Shown: positions 55,318-64,000, counted from the stretch's first letter. The stretch is 64,000 nucleotides of DNA from Desertivirga brevis (GCF_017355835.1 NZ_JAFEWF010000009.1:248001-312000), one strand, 5' to 3'. Notes: generated by a model not told the origin, from the sequence alone. Translations and numbers: made by a program.

Positions 55318-57105
55318 ATGACAATCTCCCCTAACATATTTAAGATAGACAAAGAACACCGGTTGTTAAGAACGTTAACTAAGACTGATGATATCATTAA
55401 CACAATCATAAAAGATGCCTTTAGTAAAGCTGGTTTGAAGTTGCAAAAAAGAGATTTAGAGCTGACTGAATTTAAAAAAGGTAATATTACTTATTATCTT
55501 TATCTACACTCTATCCCCGAAGCGCAATCTGAATGGGCAAGCTTTCTACCTGAAGAGTTAACGGGCAATACAGATAAGTTTAATCAGACGAAAATTTCCT
55601 TAATCCTTTTTATTAATACTGAACATGAATTGTACGCGATAGTTGGTGGAAATGCCTTTAGGATTATTGTTAATTTTATTGATCACTTGTTTGGACTAAC
55701 TACCTACGATCGTATAATTTCGCTCGACGGCGACGAAGCGACTTCTACCAAGTCTAGGGGAATTACCGGTCAACGAATTGGAATGAGTGAACAGTTTAGG
55801 GACCAATATAAGATGATAAATTATCTTCAGTTTGGAAAAATTCCTAAAGAGCTACACGTAAAATTGAATGTACAAACTGTAAACGATCATTTTAGTTTTC
55901 TTCTATCAAAACCCTCGGATCGCTTAAATGTAACGTTTGGCAAAGCTATTCGAATTAATAAGCAAGTAGACTTTAACACCCTACATCGCTTGGTGGAAGA
56001 ACTTGGTGTCATATTAGAGATGGCACCACAAGATTTACTTAGTTCTTATATTCAAATCAGAGATTTAAATCTCATTGATGAACTGCAAAAGGAATTAAAT
56101 CGTCGGATATACAACAATATCCCAGTTATTCTTGGGACCAGTAATAGCTATAAAGATAATTTTGAATTTGATTTTTGCAGTCCCAATAATATTGAGGCAT
56201 TTTACGAAGCAGAATCATATCAATTGAAAGAAAAGAGAGAGGATAAACATGAGCCTTTTGCAACTGTCACAGACAAGGATATAATTTATGATACGGTAGT
56301 GCGGCGAGCTTATGAGCTTCACGGAAACGACGAGACTTCAATTTTATATTATCTACGTGGAGTAAGAATCCATTGCTACTTAGGCAAGAAACAAACTACC
56401 AGCAGTGGTTTTTTTTATCATTTCAATGCGGAGCTAAGTATCAGAGACGAACCTGTTTTTTTAATCGACACGAAATGGTATAAGTTAAAGGACGCATTTG
56501 TACGAAGCTTAACCGCCCAAACAGAAATTTTATTTAAAAGTTCGAAATTAATGCCGGGAATTTTAAATAAGAGTTGGGATAGAAAACTGGGGACAAAAGC
56601 AAAACTTATTGATGAGGGAGATTATAATAAGTTATATAATGGCCTACCTGGCTATTTTGTTATGGATACCATTACCCCGGATGGCGTTGAGCTTTGTGAT
56701 ATCATTTATATGACGTCCACAGAACTTTATCTAATTCATGTAAAACACAGCTTCACCGCTCGAGTTCGCGAATTAACAAATCAGATATCGATAAGTGCTA
56801 GAAGAGTTTCCGAAGCCGTGGCGGCTAAAAATCATTCCTATTTTCAAAGAGTTTACAGTTCTATTTTAAAAAAAGGTAGAAGTGTGAATCAACTAAATGA
56901 GAAACAATTTGCAGATCTCTTTTTCGAAAGAAAACTAATATATGTCTTTGCAACAGCGTCGCAATTTGAAAACGATCCTCTCATTGAGGATAATATAAGT
57001 TTATATAAATCAAATATAGCTCGCTTTTCATTAACAACCTGTGCTAGCGAAGTGCGTACAAACTATAGTATTGACTTTTTAACCTGTCAAATTAAAAGAG
57101 GGTGA
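55318..57105 (+). CDS. TIGR04141/DUF6119-type sporadically distributed protein
   Basis: 595 residues. The N-terminal ~200 are a repeated beta-alpha region with IVGGNAFRIIVNFIDHLFGL and DRIISLDGDEATSTKSRGITG, typical of the TIGR04141 family. The C-terminal domain carries a nuclease-like core around E458/D461 and LIHVKHS (His474-Val-Lys476), comparable to the PD-(D/E)xK layout. The family is patchy in occurrence and sits in defence islands. Its stop overlaps the TIR gene region by a few bases, so the two are coupled. Activity is inferred. Confidence 0.78.
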   Translation: MTISPNIFKIDKEHRLLRTLTKTDDIINTIIKDAFSKAGLKLQKRDLELTEFKKGNITYYLYLHSIPEAQSEWASFLPEELTGNTDKFNQTKISLILFINTEHELYAIVGGNAFRIIVNFIDHLFGLTTYDRIISLDGDEATSTKSRGITGQRIGMSEQFRDQYKMINYLQFGKIPKELHVKLNVQTVNDHFSFLLSKPSDRLNVTFGKAIRINKQVDFNTLHRLVEELGVILEMAPQDLLSSYIQIRDLNLIDELQKELNRRIYNNIPVILGTSNSYKDNFEFDFCSPNNIEAFYEAESYQLKEKREDKHEPFATVTDKDIIYDTVVRRAYELHGNDETSILYYLRGVRIHCYLGKKQTTSSGFFYHFNAELSIRDEPVFLIDTKWYKLKDAFVRSLTAQTEILFKSSKLMPGILNKSWDRKLGTKAKLIDEGDYNKLYNGLPGYFVMDTITPDGVELCDIIYMTSTELYLIHVKHSFTARVRELTNQISISARRVSEAVAAKNHSYFQRVYSSILKKGRSVNQLNEKQFADLFFERKLIYVFATASQFENDPLIEDNISLYKSNIARFSLTTCASEVRTNYSIDFLTCQIKRG

Positions 57106-57110
57106 ATTCT

Positions 57111-58310
57111 ATGCTAAATCAAGAAGATATTTACCAGCTAATCTATAAAGAACAGTGGGAGAAACTGCTCGAAATCCTTCACCGGCAAAAGGAGGCATTA
57201 GCATCGGACTCTCTTTTACTTGCGGCCTCTAAAACAGTAGAAAGAGAGTTTTTTAGAAAGGTGGCAGAGTTTTCTGATGACAGAGATGACATCGCAGTTG
57301 TTCTGGAGACATTTTATTTATTGAATCACGGAAACTTTTATAAACTAGAAAAACACAATGTAGAGAAATTGGGAGATCAATTATCCTTGAGGCTACCCAA
57401 ACAATACCGGCACCTTTCTTCCGAATTAAAAAAAAGAAGAGCGGAGGAACAAGAGCAGGTTAGAGATTTTTCTGTTACACCTAGCGAGCCTTCCGATGTT
57501 TTGCCTGATAATTGGATTGAAATATATAATCGCCTGTTTGAAATAATGGATGTAAAGGGGGATGCTGCTACATATTTTTCTGGCCCGCGATTTATTAATA
57601 TAGTTAAACAAATAAAACCCTATTTCGCTGACTATAGCCAATATATCAATCAAAGAGAAGCCGAAGGCAAGAGCACTACAAGGAAAATTTACTATTTTGA
57701 TATTTTAAAGGAGCTAAGTTTTACCGAAAGGATAAAGACTATAAATTCTATTCTGGAAATAATCAGGCCCTACGATAGGGAGCGAGTAGAAGCAATAGAG
57801 TTTTTACTTTATAATAAAAAACCTCACGATCTTAAAAAGGAAAGCCCGTCAAAGGTAAAGCCCATCGTCTTTATATCCTACTCTTGGGACGACGAGGAGC
57901 ACAAGACATGGGTTTTGGATTTAGCCAACAGACTGATTTTAGATCAAGTTGATGTTAGAATTGATAGACAGCTACTACGAGCAGGAACTAGTCTTCAATA
58001 TACCATTGAGCAGTCTATAGCTAAGGCAAACAAAATCCTTATCATTTTTACTCCAAATTATAAAGAAAAAGCTGATCAACGAAAAGGCGGAGTGGGCTAC
58101 GAATATTCTATTATGAATGCAACCCTGTATGAAAACCAAACTATTAACGATAAAATTATTCCAGTTTTAAGAAAAGGTTCTAAGAAAGCCAGTATCCCTG
58201 AGTTTATGCAACAGTATATTCATATCGATTTTAGGCGTAATGAAAATTTCGAAAACAGTTATAATGACTTAAAAAGGGAGATCTTTAATGAGCCAGCATC
58301 ATTTCAGTGA
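57111..58310 (+). CDS. TIR/SEFIR-domain protein
   Basis: 399 residues from the ATG at 57111, which has an AGAGGG ribosome-binding site 8-9 bases upstream; a GTG at 57102 overlaps the upstream stop by 3. The N-terminal ~240 residues are helical and charged. The C-terminal domain (about residues 250-377) has KPIVFISYSWDDEEHKTWV, LLRAGTSLQYTIEQSI, KANKILIIFTPNYKEKADQRKG and GVGYEYSIMN, with Glu331 in the place of the TIR/SEFIR catalytic glutamate. Such domains degrade or cyclise NAD+ in phage defence. Last gene of the operon. Confidence 0.85.
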   Translation: MLNQEDIYQLIYKEQWEKLLEILHRQKEALASDSLLLAASKTVEREFFRKVAEFSDDRDDIAVVLETFYLLNHGNFYKLEKHNVEKLGDQLSLRLPKQYRHLSSELKKRRAEEQEQVRDFSVTPSEPSDVLPDNWIEIYNRLFEIMDVKGDAATYFSGPRFINIVKQIKPYFADYSQYINQREAEGKSTTRKIYYFDILKELSFTERIKTINSILEIIRPYDRERVEAIEFLLYNKKPHDLKKESPSKVKPIVFISYSWDDEEHKTWVLDLANRLILDQVDVRIDRQLLRAGTSLQYTIEQSIAKANKILIIFTPNYKEKADQRKGGVGYEYSIMNATLYENQTINDKIIPVLRKGSKKASIPEFMQQYIHIDFRRNENFENSYNDLKREIFNEPASFQ

Positions 58311-58335
58311 TAAATCTGACAAGAATGTGTCTGGA

Positions 58336-58544
58336 GGGGGCAGTATGTTCCTGTACGTTTTTTCGGTAGCACTTCTTCTGGCTCAATGACCTTCGTTTTT
58401 AGGGGTCAACATGCTCCGGTACAAAGAGCATTTATCTCTGAGGAGGGGTCAGTATCCGCCGGAATTGCATGCATTTAAGCGCTGCAAGCGCATTTTGCTA
58501 CTTATAAAATAGCTGGCAAAAGTGGGGTCAACATAGTCCGGAAT
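58336..58544. mobile_element. IS21-type terminal-repeat remnant
   Basis: Four 21-base direct repeats with the pattern GGGGTCA(A/G)(C/T)AT..CCGG(T/A)A(C/T): 58336-58356, 58402-58422, 58445-58465 and 58524-58544. The first is altered at two places (GGGGGCAG...CCTGTAC). IS21-family ends carry such multiple repeats as transposase-binding sites. No istA/istB frame is present, so this is a leftover end. It begins 25 bases after the TIR gene stop. Confidence 0.72.
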
Positions 58545-59220
58545 ATCCATTGAAAACACTATCGATCATGAATTACTACAAATTGATTCAACACCAATCT
58601 ATTTTAGTGATATTCCAAGTCTTGCTATAAAAAAGTATATCACGTCATCCCACGCAGAAATTATTAAGCTCCAATGCTTATTTTTCGACCAAATAGTATA
58701 CTAGCTTTAAGAAAGGGGAGAACTAAGCCACAAGCACTATTTGAGACTTTTAAAGTTGGGAACGTGAGATTGTCGGACTTTGAAAGTGTCCAGCAAGGCC
58801 TTCTCGATTCTTTAATATCAGATGGTTATTTGAGAGTTGGTGAAGATGACTGCTTAGAAGTTGCAAAAGTTTTAATGATCGTCATAGCAGGCCGCCTTCG
58901 CGAAAACGGTGCAATGAGCTATTGGCATTATGTGGATGTTATGCGTAGCAAGATTGACGTCTTAGTTGAGGAAGGATTCTTAGAATTTACAAATAAATTG
59001 TTTACTTCTGATGAAATAAGCTATCTCAACTTCCTTTTAAACAAAAAGGAATTCAGTAACGGGATGGACCTCAGGAATAAATACCTTCACGGCTCAAATA
59101 ACAGATTTGGGGAGCAACAGGAGGTTGACTATTGCACTTCTTAAGAACCTTTATTTTAATCTTTTAAAATTAAAGGACGATTTTGAACTTTACGAGCGAT
59201 ATATGAAAAAGGAAGCTTGA
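58545..59220 (+). pseudogene. Frameshifted, 5'-truncated gene fragment next to the IS scar
   Basis: Three linked frames on the same strand: 58552-58704 (ENTIDHELLQIDSTPIYFSDI), the main 58674-59144 frame (156 codons, ALFETFKVGNVRLSDF, then GMDLRNKYLHGSNNRFGEQQ), and a last segment (LLKNLYFNLLKLKDDFEL, ending KKEA) to the stop at 59220. The end frame equals the first, so two compensating shifts seem present. The 5' end is cut by the IS remnant. The DLRNKYLHG signature is like DUF4209/abortive-infection C-termini. Not functional as it stands. Confidence 0.65.
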
Positions 59221-59246
59221 ACAGAGCTCTCTCAAGCTTCCTTTTT
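59206..59246. terminator. Bidirectional terminator between pseudogene and restriction gene
   Basis: The 15-bp perfect stem AAAAAGGAAGCTTGA (59206-59220) pairs with TCAAGCTTCCTTTTT (59232-59246), 11-base loop. T runs on both strands. It includes the last codons of the fragment. Confidence 0.88.
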
Positions 59247-59258
59247 CTTTAATGCTGG

Positions 59259-59996
59259 TTATTCTCTTGCTGCTTCCACGGCTATGTGTCCGGCAAAAGT
59301 GGTTACAAAGGTCTTCAAACCAGTTAGTTCAGAAATTCCTTCAAATGCACCTGTATTTACTGCTGTACGAGGACTCGTCAGGATAGCTGCAGATGTATAA
59401 AGCTGCTCCCTAACCAGTTTTTGACAAAGAATGTCATATCGTTGCAGATATGAAGCGCCCTGGAAGTCTGGAAAAACTGGAAAGTGGGGAGATTTGTCAC
59501 GCACCGAGCGTCTCGACTCAGGAGCATCTTCAACAACCATTAGCCAACCTACAAAAGGCCGTGGCTGTTCTCCAAATGCATTTTCCCTATAAGCTGTCCA
59601 AAGGTCATGAGCTGTACCAATAGCTTCCTCCGTACGGTTGTTGAAGTTATTTCCAAAGGAGGGTCCCACCTGACTCTTTAGCTCAATAGCAGCAATCAGA
59701 CGATTATTGTTTATTACAAGCAAATCCCACTGCTTGGTAGGCCTAAAATACCCAGGCAATGTTACTACTGATTTGTTTCTGTGAATTTGCGCATGGGCAA
59801 GTCCATTCGCTTCTACGAGATCAATAATGAGTGAAATGAAACCATCCATGTTTTTCCCGGAAGTAACCCCTGCTCGCTCACCCTGATCAATTACACCTGT
59901 TTCTATTTGTTTCTGTTTTGCCTTTTCACGATTACCCCAGAAGGCTTGTATAGCCTCCTTGGCTTTTAATTCGTAATTAGCTAATTCTAATGCCAT
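59259..59996 (-). CDS. PaeR7I-family type II restriction endonuclease
   Basis: 245 residues, the PaeR7I/XhoI family length. Core: [24 protein letters not shown], with Asp91, Glu105 and Lys107 forming the PD-(D/E)xK site. [22 protein letters not shown] is a further family segment. The best-known members cut CTCGAG. Two bases separate it from the methyltransferase gene, same strand. Specificity is assumed from family. Confidence 0.88.
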   Translation of the reverse strand: MALELANYELKAKEAIQAFWGNREKAKQKQIETGVIDQGERAGVTSGKNMDGFISLIIDLVEANGLAHAQIHRNKSVVTLPGYFRPTKQWDLLVINNNRLIAAIELKSQVGPSFGNNFNNRTEEAIGTAHDLWTAYRENAFGEQPRPFVGWLMVVEDAPESRRSVRDKSPHFPVFPDFQGASYLQRYDILCQKLVREQLYTSAAILTSPRTAVNTGAFEGISELTGLKTFVTTFAGHIAVEAARE

Positions 59997-59998
59997 GT

Positions 59999-61732
59999 TT
60001 AATTATTCTCCATTAAATATTTTTGCTCTTCATCCGTCAGACCGTACATTCCGTAAACTACTTTATCTATTTCGCATTTTACTCCTTCTTTGATAGCCTG
60101 AAATAGTAAGATTTTTACTTCCTCTGAAATTGTTTCCCATTTTGGAATACAAATCCGGCGTAGGTATTGCGCCTGGAAACGTAAATATCCGCCTCGCATT
60201 TGGGTAGAATAGGCAGATACGAATAATTTGGCAATTCCCGAACAAAGTACAGCCTGGAGAGCTTTGAGATCCCATGAGTCGGAAATTATGTAGTACAAAT
60301 TATGATGAGGGTAATATTCTCCCTTGTCATAGACAATATGAGCGTGGCCTTTAATATCAGGAATAAGAAGTTTTTCAGTGCTCTTCAATGAGGGATATAT
60401 CCGATCAATTGTTTTATACCAATAGTTTTTTGCATTCCTAACACAATGTCTTTGAACAATAATTTCTTTTCTTTCTTCAAGATAAGCCTTCAACATAGGA
60501 TATTTATCAAGGTCTACTAAACCTCCCTCGTCGTTGAACGGATTAAGAACACCCTTGCCCTTCCAAACAATATTTCCATTTGAAATATCCCGAGTCATGA
60601 CAAGTGGTAGCTTCCTGTCTGCCTCCACATTCATTTCTGAGAAATTGCCTAAAAATGCTTTATCTGCTCCTGTTGCTACTCCAATACCGACTTTGCATTT
60701 TGCTTCCTCTATACTCGGAAATAAACCTTCCAGCCGCCGAACAAGACTTAACTCTGCACTTGAGTTGAGCAGCCAAGGTTCTTCACCGTTTGTAGCACCT
60801 TGGATTTCCCGATAGGTGTTTGAAGAACTTCCATCAGAAGTTAATGCCCCCGCTAGGCTCGACAGATTTTTCTCATTTATACTTTCAGTAATCGCTATGC
60901 GGGTTGCGCCAGGTTTTGCTTTAGAAATAAGCGTAATAGCGGGATATGCAGAGACATCTGATAGAAAGGCATTAAAGCCGGTCATATCTACATATATCTT
61001 TAAATGATATTCGGCAGAGACAAATCTGCGCAGCGGGCCGCCATATTGATTCTTCATCCATCGGTCTGAACATATAAAGCAAAGATTTCCTTTGTTGTTA
61101 AGAAGACTCAGGGACCTTTCAAAAAAGGGCACATAGAGGTCAGCCCTGTCATAAATAGTAGTATATAAAGCTTTATATACCGAAAGTAGGTTATTATCTA
61201 TAAGTTCCTGACGGACATAAGGTGGATTTCCGATTACCAGGTCAAACCCATGTGGCATTTCTGTCAATAGAAAATCTCCTTGGACCAACCATGAGTCTAC
61301 TATTTCTTCGGCTGATTTACCAACAATACCATATTTACTTAGAAGCCTAAAAACTTTTTCTTTTGTTTTTGCAAAGCTTTCAGTATGTAACTCTACTCCG
61401 GTTATACATCCAAACAGATCCTCTGTTTTTTTATCAGATAAGCCCACCCATTGGTCTAAAAGGCGCTCAGCCGCCGGTATAAGGAAGTCGCCCTGACCAA
61501 AAGAAGGCTCAAGTAACTTCAAATTGTGTAACGTTTTATCACGGGTATAGCCAGCCAGGTCAAGAATAAATTCCACCACCGGTCTTCTTGTAAAGATTGC
61601 CCCACGTTCTGTCTCATTAGATTCAGACATAGCCTTTACAGCAGCCTCAACTTTTCCGGTTATTAAAGAGGATTTATAAAAGTCGAAGGTCCCCGTAAAA
61701 TTCACCTCCTGCTCTTCGCCCTTCAATATCAT
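59999..61732 (-). CDS. N6-adenine DNA methyltransferase of the PaeR7I-like system
   Basis: 577 residues. Motif I is [12 protein letters not shown] (about 73-84, SAM binding) and motif IV is NPPY (169-172) in [17 protein letters not shown]-terminal target-recognition region follows ([33 protein letters not shown]). The [17 protein letters not shown]-terminus fits the Eco57I/gamma-type class. It protects the host from the downstream endonuclease. First gene of the pair. Confidence 0.9.
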   Translation of the reverse strand: MILKGEEQEVNFTGTFDFYKSSLITGKVEAAVKAMSESNETERGAIFTRRPVVEFILDLAGYTRDKTLHNLKLLEPSFGQGDFLIPAAERLLDQWVGLSDKKTEDLFGCITGVELHTESFAKTKEKVFRLLSKYGIVGKSAEEIVDSWLVQGDFLLTEMPHGFDLVIGNPPYVRQELIDNNLLSVYKALYTTIYDRADLYVPFFERSLSLLNNKGNLCFICSDRWMKNQYGGPLRRFVSAEYHLKIYVDMTGFNAFLSDVSAYPAITLISKAKPGATRIAITESINEKNLSSLAGALTSDGSSSNTYREIQGATNGEEPWLLNSSAELSLVRRLEGLFPSIEEAKCKVGIGVATGADKAFLGNFSEMNVEADRKLPLVMTRDISNGNIVWKGKGVLNPFNDEGGLVDLDKYPMLKAYLEERKEIIVQRHCVRNAKNYWYKTIDRIYPSLKSTEKLLIPDIKGHAHIVYDKGEYYPHHNLYYIISDSWDLKALQAVLCSGIAKLFVSAYSTQMRGGYLRFQAQYLRRICIPKWETISEEVKILLFQAIKEGVKCEIDKVVYGMYGLTDEEQKYLMENN

Positions 61733-61824
61733 AATGTATGTGTTTGAATAAGGAAGTAAAGATAAACGATCATTTGTATAAGTCTGATTAGTTTTGGCAG
61801 ATTAGCCAGGTGATTCTCGTCACA

Positions 61825-61855
61825 TTTCTCTCCATACGTATGGTATAGAGAGAAA
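61825..61855. promoter_or_regulatory. 31-base dyad between the methyltransferase and its divergent neighbour
   Basis: TTTCTCTC (61825-61832) mirrors GAGAGAAA (61848-61855); an inner ATAC/GTAT and CATACGTATG palindrome share the centre at 61840. It sits in the 149-base divergent intergenic space, the place for an operator controlling the R-M genes or the neighbour. Confidence 0.5.
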
Positions 61856-61881
61856 AGAACATTTACCTTTACCATCAAGTT

Positions 61882-62634
61882 ATGACGAAAACATCATCCC
61901 AGCTTGTTAAATTTACAAAAGACCTAATTCACAATGTGGCGGGCTTTGATGATATAATTGATAAGGCACTAGAACCTGTAAAAGATTATACAGATACTTT
62001 GGCTGACCTTGTAGCGCCTTTCAAATCGCTGCTTTCTCTGATTTCCCTTCGAAGGAAATTGAGCTTGAAAGCGTTCCTTACCAACTACTCACGCGTGCTA
62101 TCACAAGATTATACAATTGACGAAAAGGAAACAGAGCAATTGGAAAAATACCTTTCCAAAGAAGAAAATCTGCATTTTGTAACAGAGGTCATTGAAAAAG
62201 GGGTCCAAGCTCGTTCCATAAAATCTTCCGCAGTTCTTGGCATCATGGCCGGTTCAATATTAAGAGAAAAACGAGAGCTCAACTTGCTTGATCTCATTCT
62301 AATAGACTCCCTTGCCGAAATGAATGATATTGACATGCAAAATTTTATGAGTTTAATAGAAGGAGGTATGTCAATTAGGGCGGATGGTAAACTAGAACTT
62401 GATGAGGAATATCGTACGCGAGACATTTATCAAGAGGATAGTTGGGGGCTTTCTCAATTAAGCCGCGAATCTCTCGAAATTACAATTGAAAAATTAAAGA
62501 GGACAGAAGCGTTATCGTTTGGTGAAGGAGGGATTGGAAGTGTTGGAAATGCAAGAGGTGCATTTGTTTTTACAGCTGCAACCGAAGAGCTTTTCCGGAT
62601 TATAGAATCGTCTGGAGTGATGAAAAGTTCTTAA
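61882..62634 (+). CDS. Hypothetical protein (250 aa), winged-helix-like C-terminus
   Basis: Helical throughout. Notable segments: FDDIIDKALEPVKDYTDTLADLV, DEKETEQLEKYLSKEEN, the hydrophobic KSSAVLGIMAGSILREKRELNLLDLILID and LSQLSRESLEITIEKLKRTEAL, which looks like a winged-helix recognition helix followed by a small Gly-rich turn (FGEGGIGSVGNARG). Resemblance to Abi-alpha-type proteins is faint. The divergent location next to the methyltransferase suggests a defence or control role; the function is not known. Confidence 0.6.
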   Translation: MTKTSSQLVKFTKDLIHNVAGFDDIIDKALEPVKDYTDTLADLVAPFKSLLSLISLRRKLSLKAFLTNYSRVLSQDYTIDEKETEQLEKYLSKEENLHFVTEVIEKGVQARSIKSSAVLGIMAGSILREKRELNLLDLILIDSLAEMNDIDMQNFMSLIEGGMSIRADGKLELDEEYRTRDIYQEDSWGLSQLSRESLEITIEKLKRTEALSFGEGGIGSVGNARGAFVFTAATEELFRIIESSGVMKSS

Positions 62635-62645
62635 CATTAGATTCT

Positions 62646-63041
62646 CTACCGCCGCAACATATCATGGATTAAAATACCATCGGTTAAAGAAGTCAAAATG
62701 GGAATCAGTGGGGCTCCTAAATACAATGCTGCATTAATCCGATGTCTACCATCACCAATACAGGGTTTCATATCAGTAGAGAGAAAAATTCTGGGAGGAA
62801 GAACATGAATGCCATCCATCCAGCACTGTAAAATAGCATCTGTTTTTTCATTCCTGAGTTCTGGTTTATATAAACCTACCTGGGATAAGATTCGAACATT
62901 ACCGCATACCAAGGTATTCACCAGCTGCTTAACATTTATATTCTGAATAAGAATTTCAAAATTTTTATCCGCTTTCAAATGCTCAAACTGGAGCGGGAGA
63001 AGCTGATGGTCAATGTCCGTAATCCAAAGGGGCGAAACCAT
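62646..63041 (-). CDS. Small ParB/sulfiredoxin-fold-like protein (131 aa)
   Basis: The signature is KPCIGDGRHRINAALYLGAPLIPIL, the DGRHR-x-AA core of ParB/Srx-like folds, which bind or hydrolyse nucleotides. The N-terminus is MVSPLWITDIDHQLLPLQFEHL, short, and no DNA-binding HTH is seen. Not part of a chromosome-partition pair, so a nuclease- or ATPase-like island protein is more likely. Confidence 0.6.
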   Translation of the reverse strand: MVSPLWITDIDHQLLPLQFEHLKADKNFEILIQNINVKQLVNTLVCGNVRILSQVGLYKPELRNEKTDAILQCWMDGIHVLPPRIFLSTDMKPCIGDGRHRINAALYLGAPLIPILTSLTDGILIHDMLRR

Positions 63042-63110
63042 TTTATAGTTGACAGGGAGAAAGTTAGATGACTTCTAGAAGTCGTAACGGCATTCAGAAA
63101 GCAATTGAAA

Positions 63111-63530
63111 TTAACTAAGGGCAATACTAGAGTAATTAGTTAATATTCTTCTGAATTTCCGTATTTGCGGAGTTCGCACTTCAAGTTCTTCAGCTTCTTC
63201 TGTCATACTCAACATCATATTGTAATTTTCCTTCGCTTTTTGGATATTGAAGGACCCAGGGGATATTGCATCCCGATCGATAGAATTACTGTTGATATAC
63301 CAGATGAAAAGTTGCAGTTCTTTGGAAGTAGGCCGGTCTGGAATGTCACATCCCTGGTGATGTTCAAATGCCATTAAGTTACCCCTGTCAAATAGGATAA
63401 CAAGAGGCGATGTTTTACTCCTCCTGAATTCCCTTTTGTTTCTTAGCTTATCAAAAGGCTTGGTAGTTTCCATAAAGCCTAAACCTTCAAATACTGCGGC
63501 AAGCTCCTCATCGCATTGGTAAATCTTCAT
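63111..63530 (-). CDS. Hypothetical protein (139 aa)
   Basis: Starts at the ATG 63530 (MKIYQCDEELAAVFEGLGF); the open frame begins at a TTG 63551 that overlaps the TAnnTTTG element and is rejected. Helical C-terminus with EEAEELEVRTPQIRKFRRIL. No family recognised; co-directional with its neighbours. Confidence 0.55.
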   Translation of the reverse strand: MKIYQCDEELAAVFEGLGFMETTKPFDKLRNKREFRRSKTSPLVILFDRGNLMAFEHHQGCDIPDRPTSKELQLFIWYINSNSIDRDAISPGSFNIQKAKENYNMMLSMTEEAEELEVRTPQIRKFRRILTNYSSIALS

Positions 63531-63548
63531 CTTAGTATTTCCTATACC

Positions 63549-63556
63549 CAAAAGTA
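63549..63556 (-). promoter_or_regulatory. -7 element upstream of the 139-residue gene
   Basis: Minus strand reads TACTTTTG, a perfect TAnnTTTG, 18 bases before the ATG at 63530. No clear -33. Confidence 0.5.
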
Positions 63557-63595
63557 AAGATTTAAAGGAAAGTTTTTCTAGTCAATTTCACCTTC

Positions 63596-64000
63596 TTATT
63601 GGAGTTGTTTGCGCTTTTCCAGGTTGATTACGATATTATTATTTTCTTCGGTTATAGTATAGCCTCCTCCATTTCTATTAAGACGAAATGTAAGCTTAGG
63701 GTTGGCAATAACAGGGAGATTTTCAAATACCCGGTTAAGATATTCTCCAGGATTTTTCTTCAACATTGCCTCGATCTCTAGAAGAGCCTCCCGCAGTTTA
63801 ACATATTTAAATAAAGCTAAATTGCTAGTCCCCGACATTGAAGTTCCCATTCCGAGGCCAGCATAAACCACACTGGGAGCAATTTCAACTGGACTATTTA
63901 TTTGATGAGCCCTTAACAATTGCCGTTCGGGTGATGAAATTGTTGTGCTAAGTCCGATAACGTCTTTAATTCGGCAATTCTTTATTGATTCGGGCCAATT
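63596..64000 (-). CDS. C-terminal part of an unknown protein (5' end beyond the window)
   Basis: An open frame runs from 63596 to the right edge with no stop (134 codons), so the visible start at 63919 is not real. The sequence reads NWPESIKNCRIKDVIGLS at the edge, then INSPVEIAPSVVYAGLGMG and NAKLTF/NPKLTFRLNRNGGGYTI near the end. No family recognised. The Ser/Gly-rich GLGMGTSMSGTSN is a loop that may bind a ligand. Confidence 0.6.
   Translation of the reverse strand, partial: NWPESIKNCRIKDVIGLSTTISSPERQLLRAHQINSPVEIAPSVVYAGLGMGTSMSGTSNLALFKYVKLREALLEIEAMLKKNPGEYLNRVFENLPVIANPKLTFRLNRNGGGYTITEENNNIVINLEKRKQLQ

Noticed and set aside
58674..59144. An intact 156-codon gene
   Set aside because: Coding signal continues in another frame on both sides, so it looks like the middle of a frameshifted fragment rather than a complete gene.
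63919..63919. TTG at 63919 as the start of the last gene
   Set aside because: The frame is open upstream to the window edge; the true start is outside.

Overview
The window reads as chromosome of a Bacteroidota bacterium, most likely family Sphingobacteriaceae (Pedobacter-like). The support is a C25 peptidase with a type IX secretion (T9SS) C-terminal domain, a type III glutamine synthetase, a Bacteroidota-type TonB, a TreS-maltokinase fusion next to GlgE, and several promoters of the Bacteroidota form TAnnTTTG. No rRNA and no CRISPR array were seen. One tRNA (Ser-GCU) is present.

Positions 1-48500 are ordinary core and accessory chromosome. From the left: a minus-strand alpha-glucan/trehalose cluster (start of a probable glgB, treS-mak, glgE); a lone receiver protein, ung and small envelope proteins; purM and glnN, with strong hairpin terminators; tonB; three tandem FemAB/GNAT-like transferases plus a GT4 glycosyltransferase; a 1628-residue C25/T9SS protein; a surface-glycan block (putative glycosyltransferase, flippase, UDP-galactopyranose-mutase-like flavoprotein, divergent GT14 enzyme); a seven-gene Ter stress operon (HAD, PRTase, two TerD, TelA-like, unknown, TerC) behind a near-consensus promoter; a CDF metal exporter, a DUF481 outer-membrane protein and a multi-PAS histidine kinase; a catabolic trio (GH1, esterase, Gfo/Idh/MocA); a WecA/MraY-like transferase, an alpha/beta hydrolase and topoisomerase IB; and a 7TM-HD phosphodiesterase.

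Positions 48640-64000 look like a genomic island entered at tRNA-Ser(GCU). The tRNA is followed by its terminator, a cluster of GGTGAGC repeats and a tyrosine integrase. The cargo is mostly defence-like: a lamin-tail-domain protein, an AbiJ/Abi_C abortive-infection protein, a membrane protein, a tightly packed operon (64-residue protein, PLD nuclease with a decayed zinc ribbon, TIGR04141/DUF6119 protein, TIR/SEFIR effector), an IS21-type terminal-repeat scar with a frameshifted gene fragment behind it, a PaeR7I-type restriction-modification pair, and several unknown genes up to the right edge. No second attachment site is visible, so the island probably continues past 64000.

The best candidate for an undescribed system is the 54165-58310 operon. 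Its proteins have recognisable nuclease-like and NADase-like domains, and it sits among known defence genes behind a perfect 14-bp palindrome. Functions are inferred from motifs read by eye; no database search was possible.
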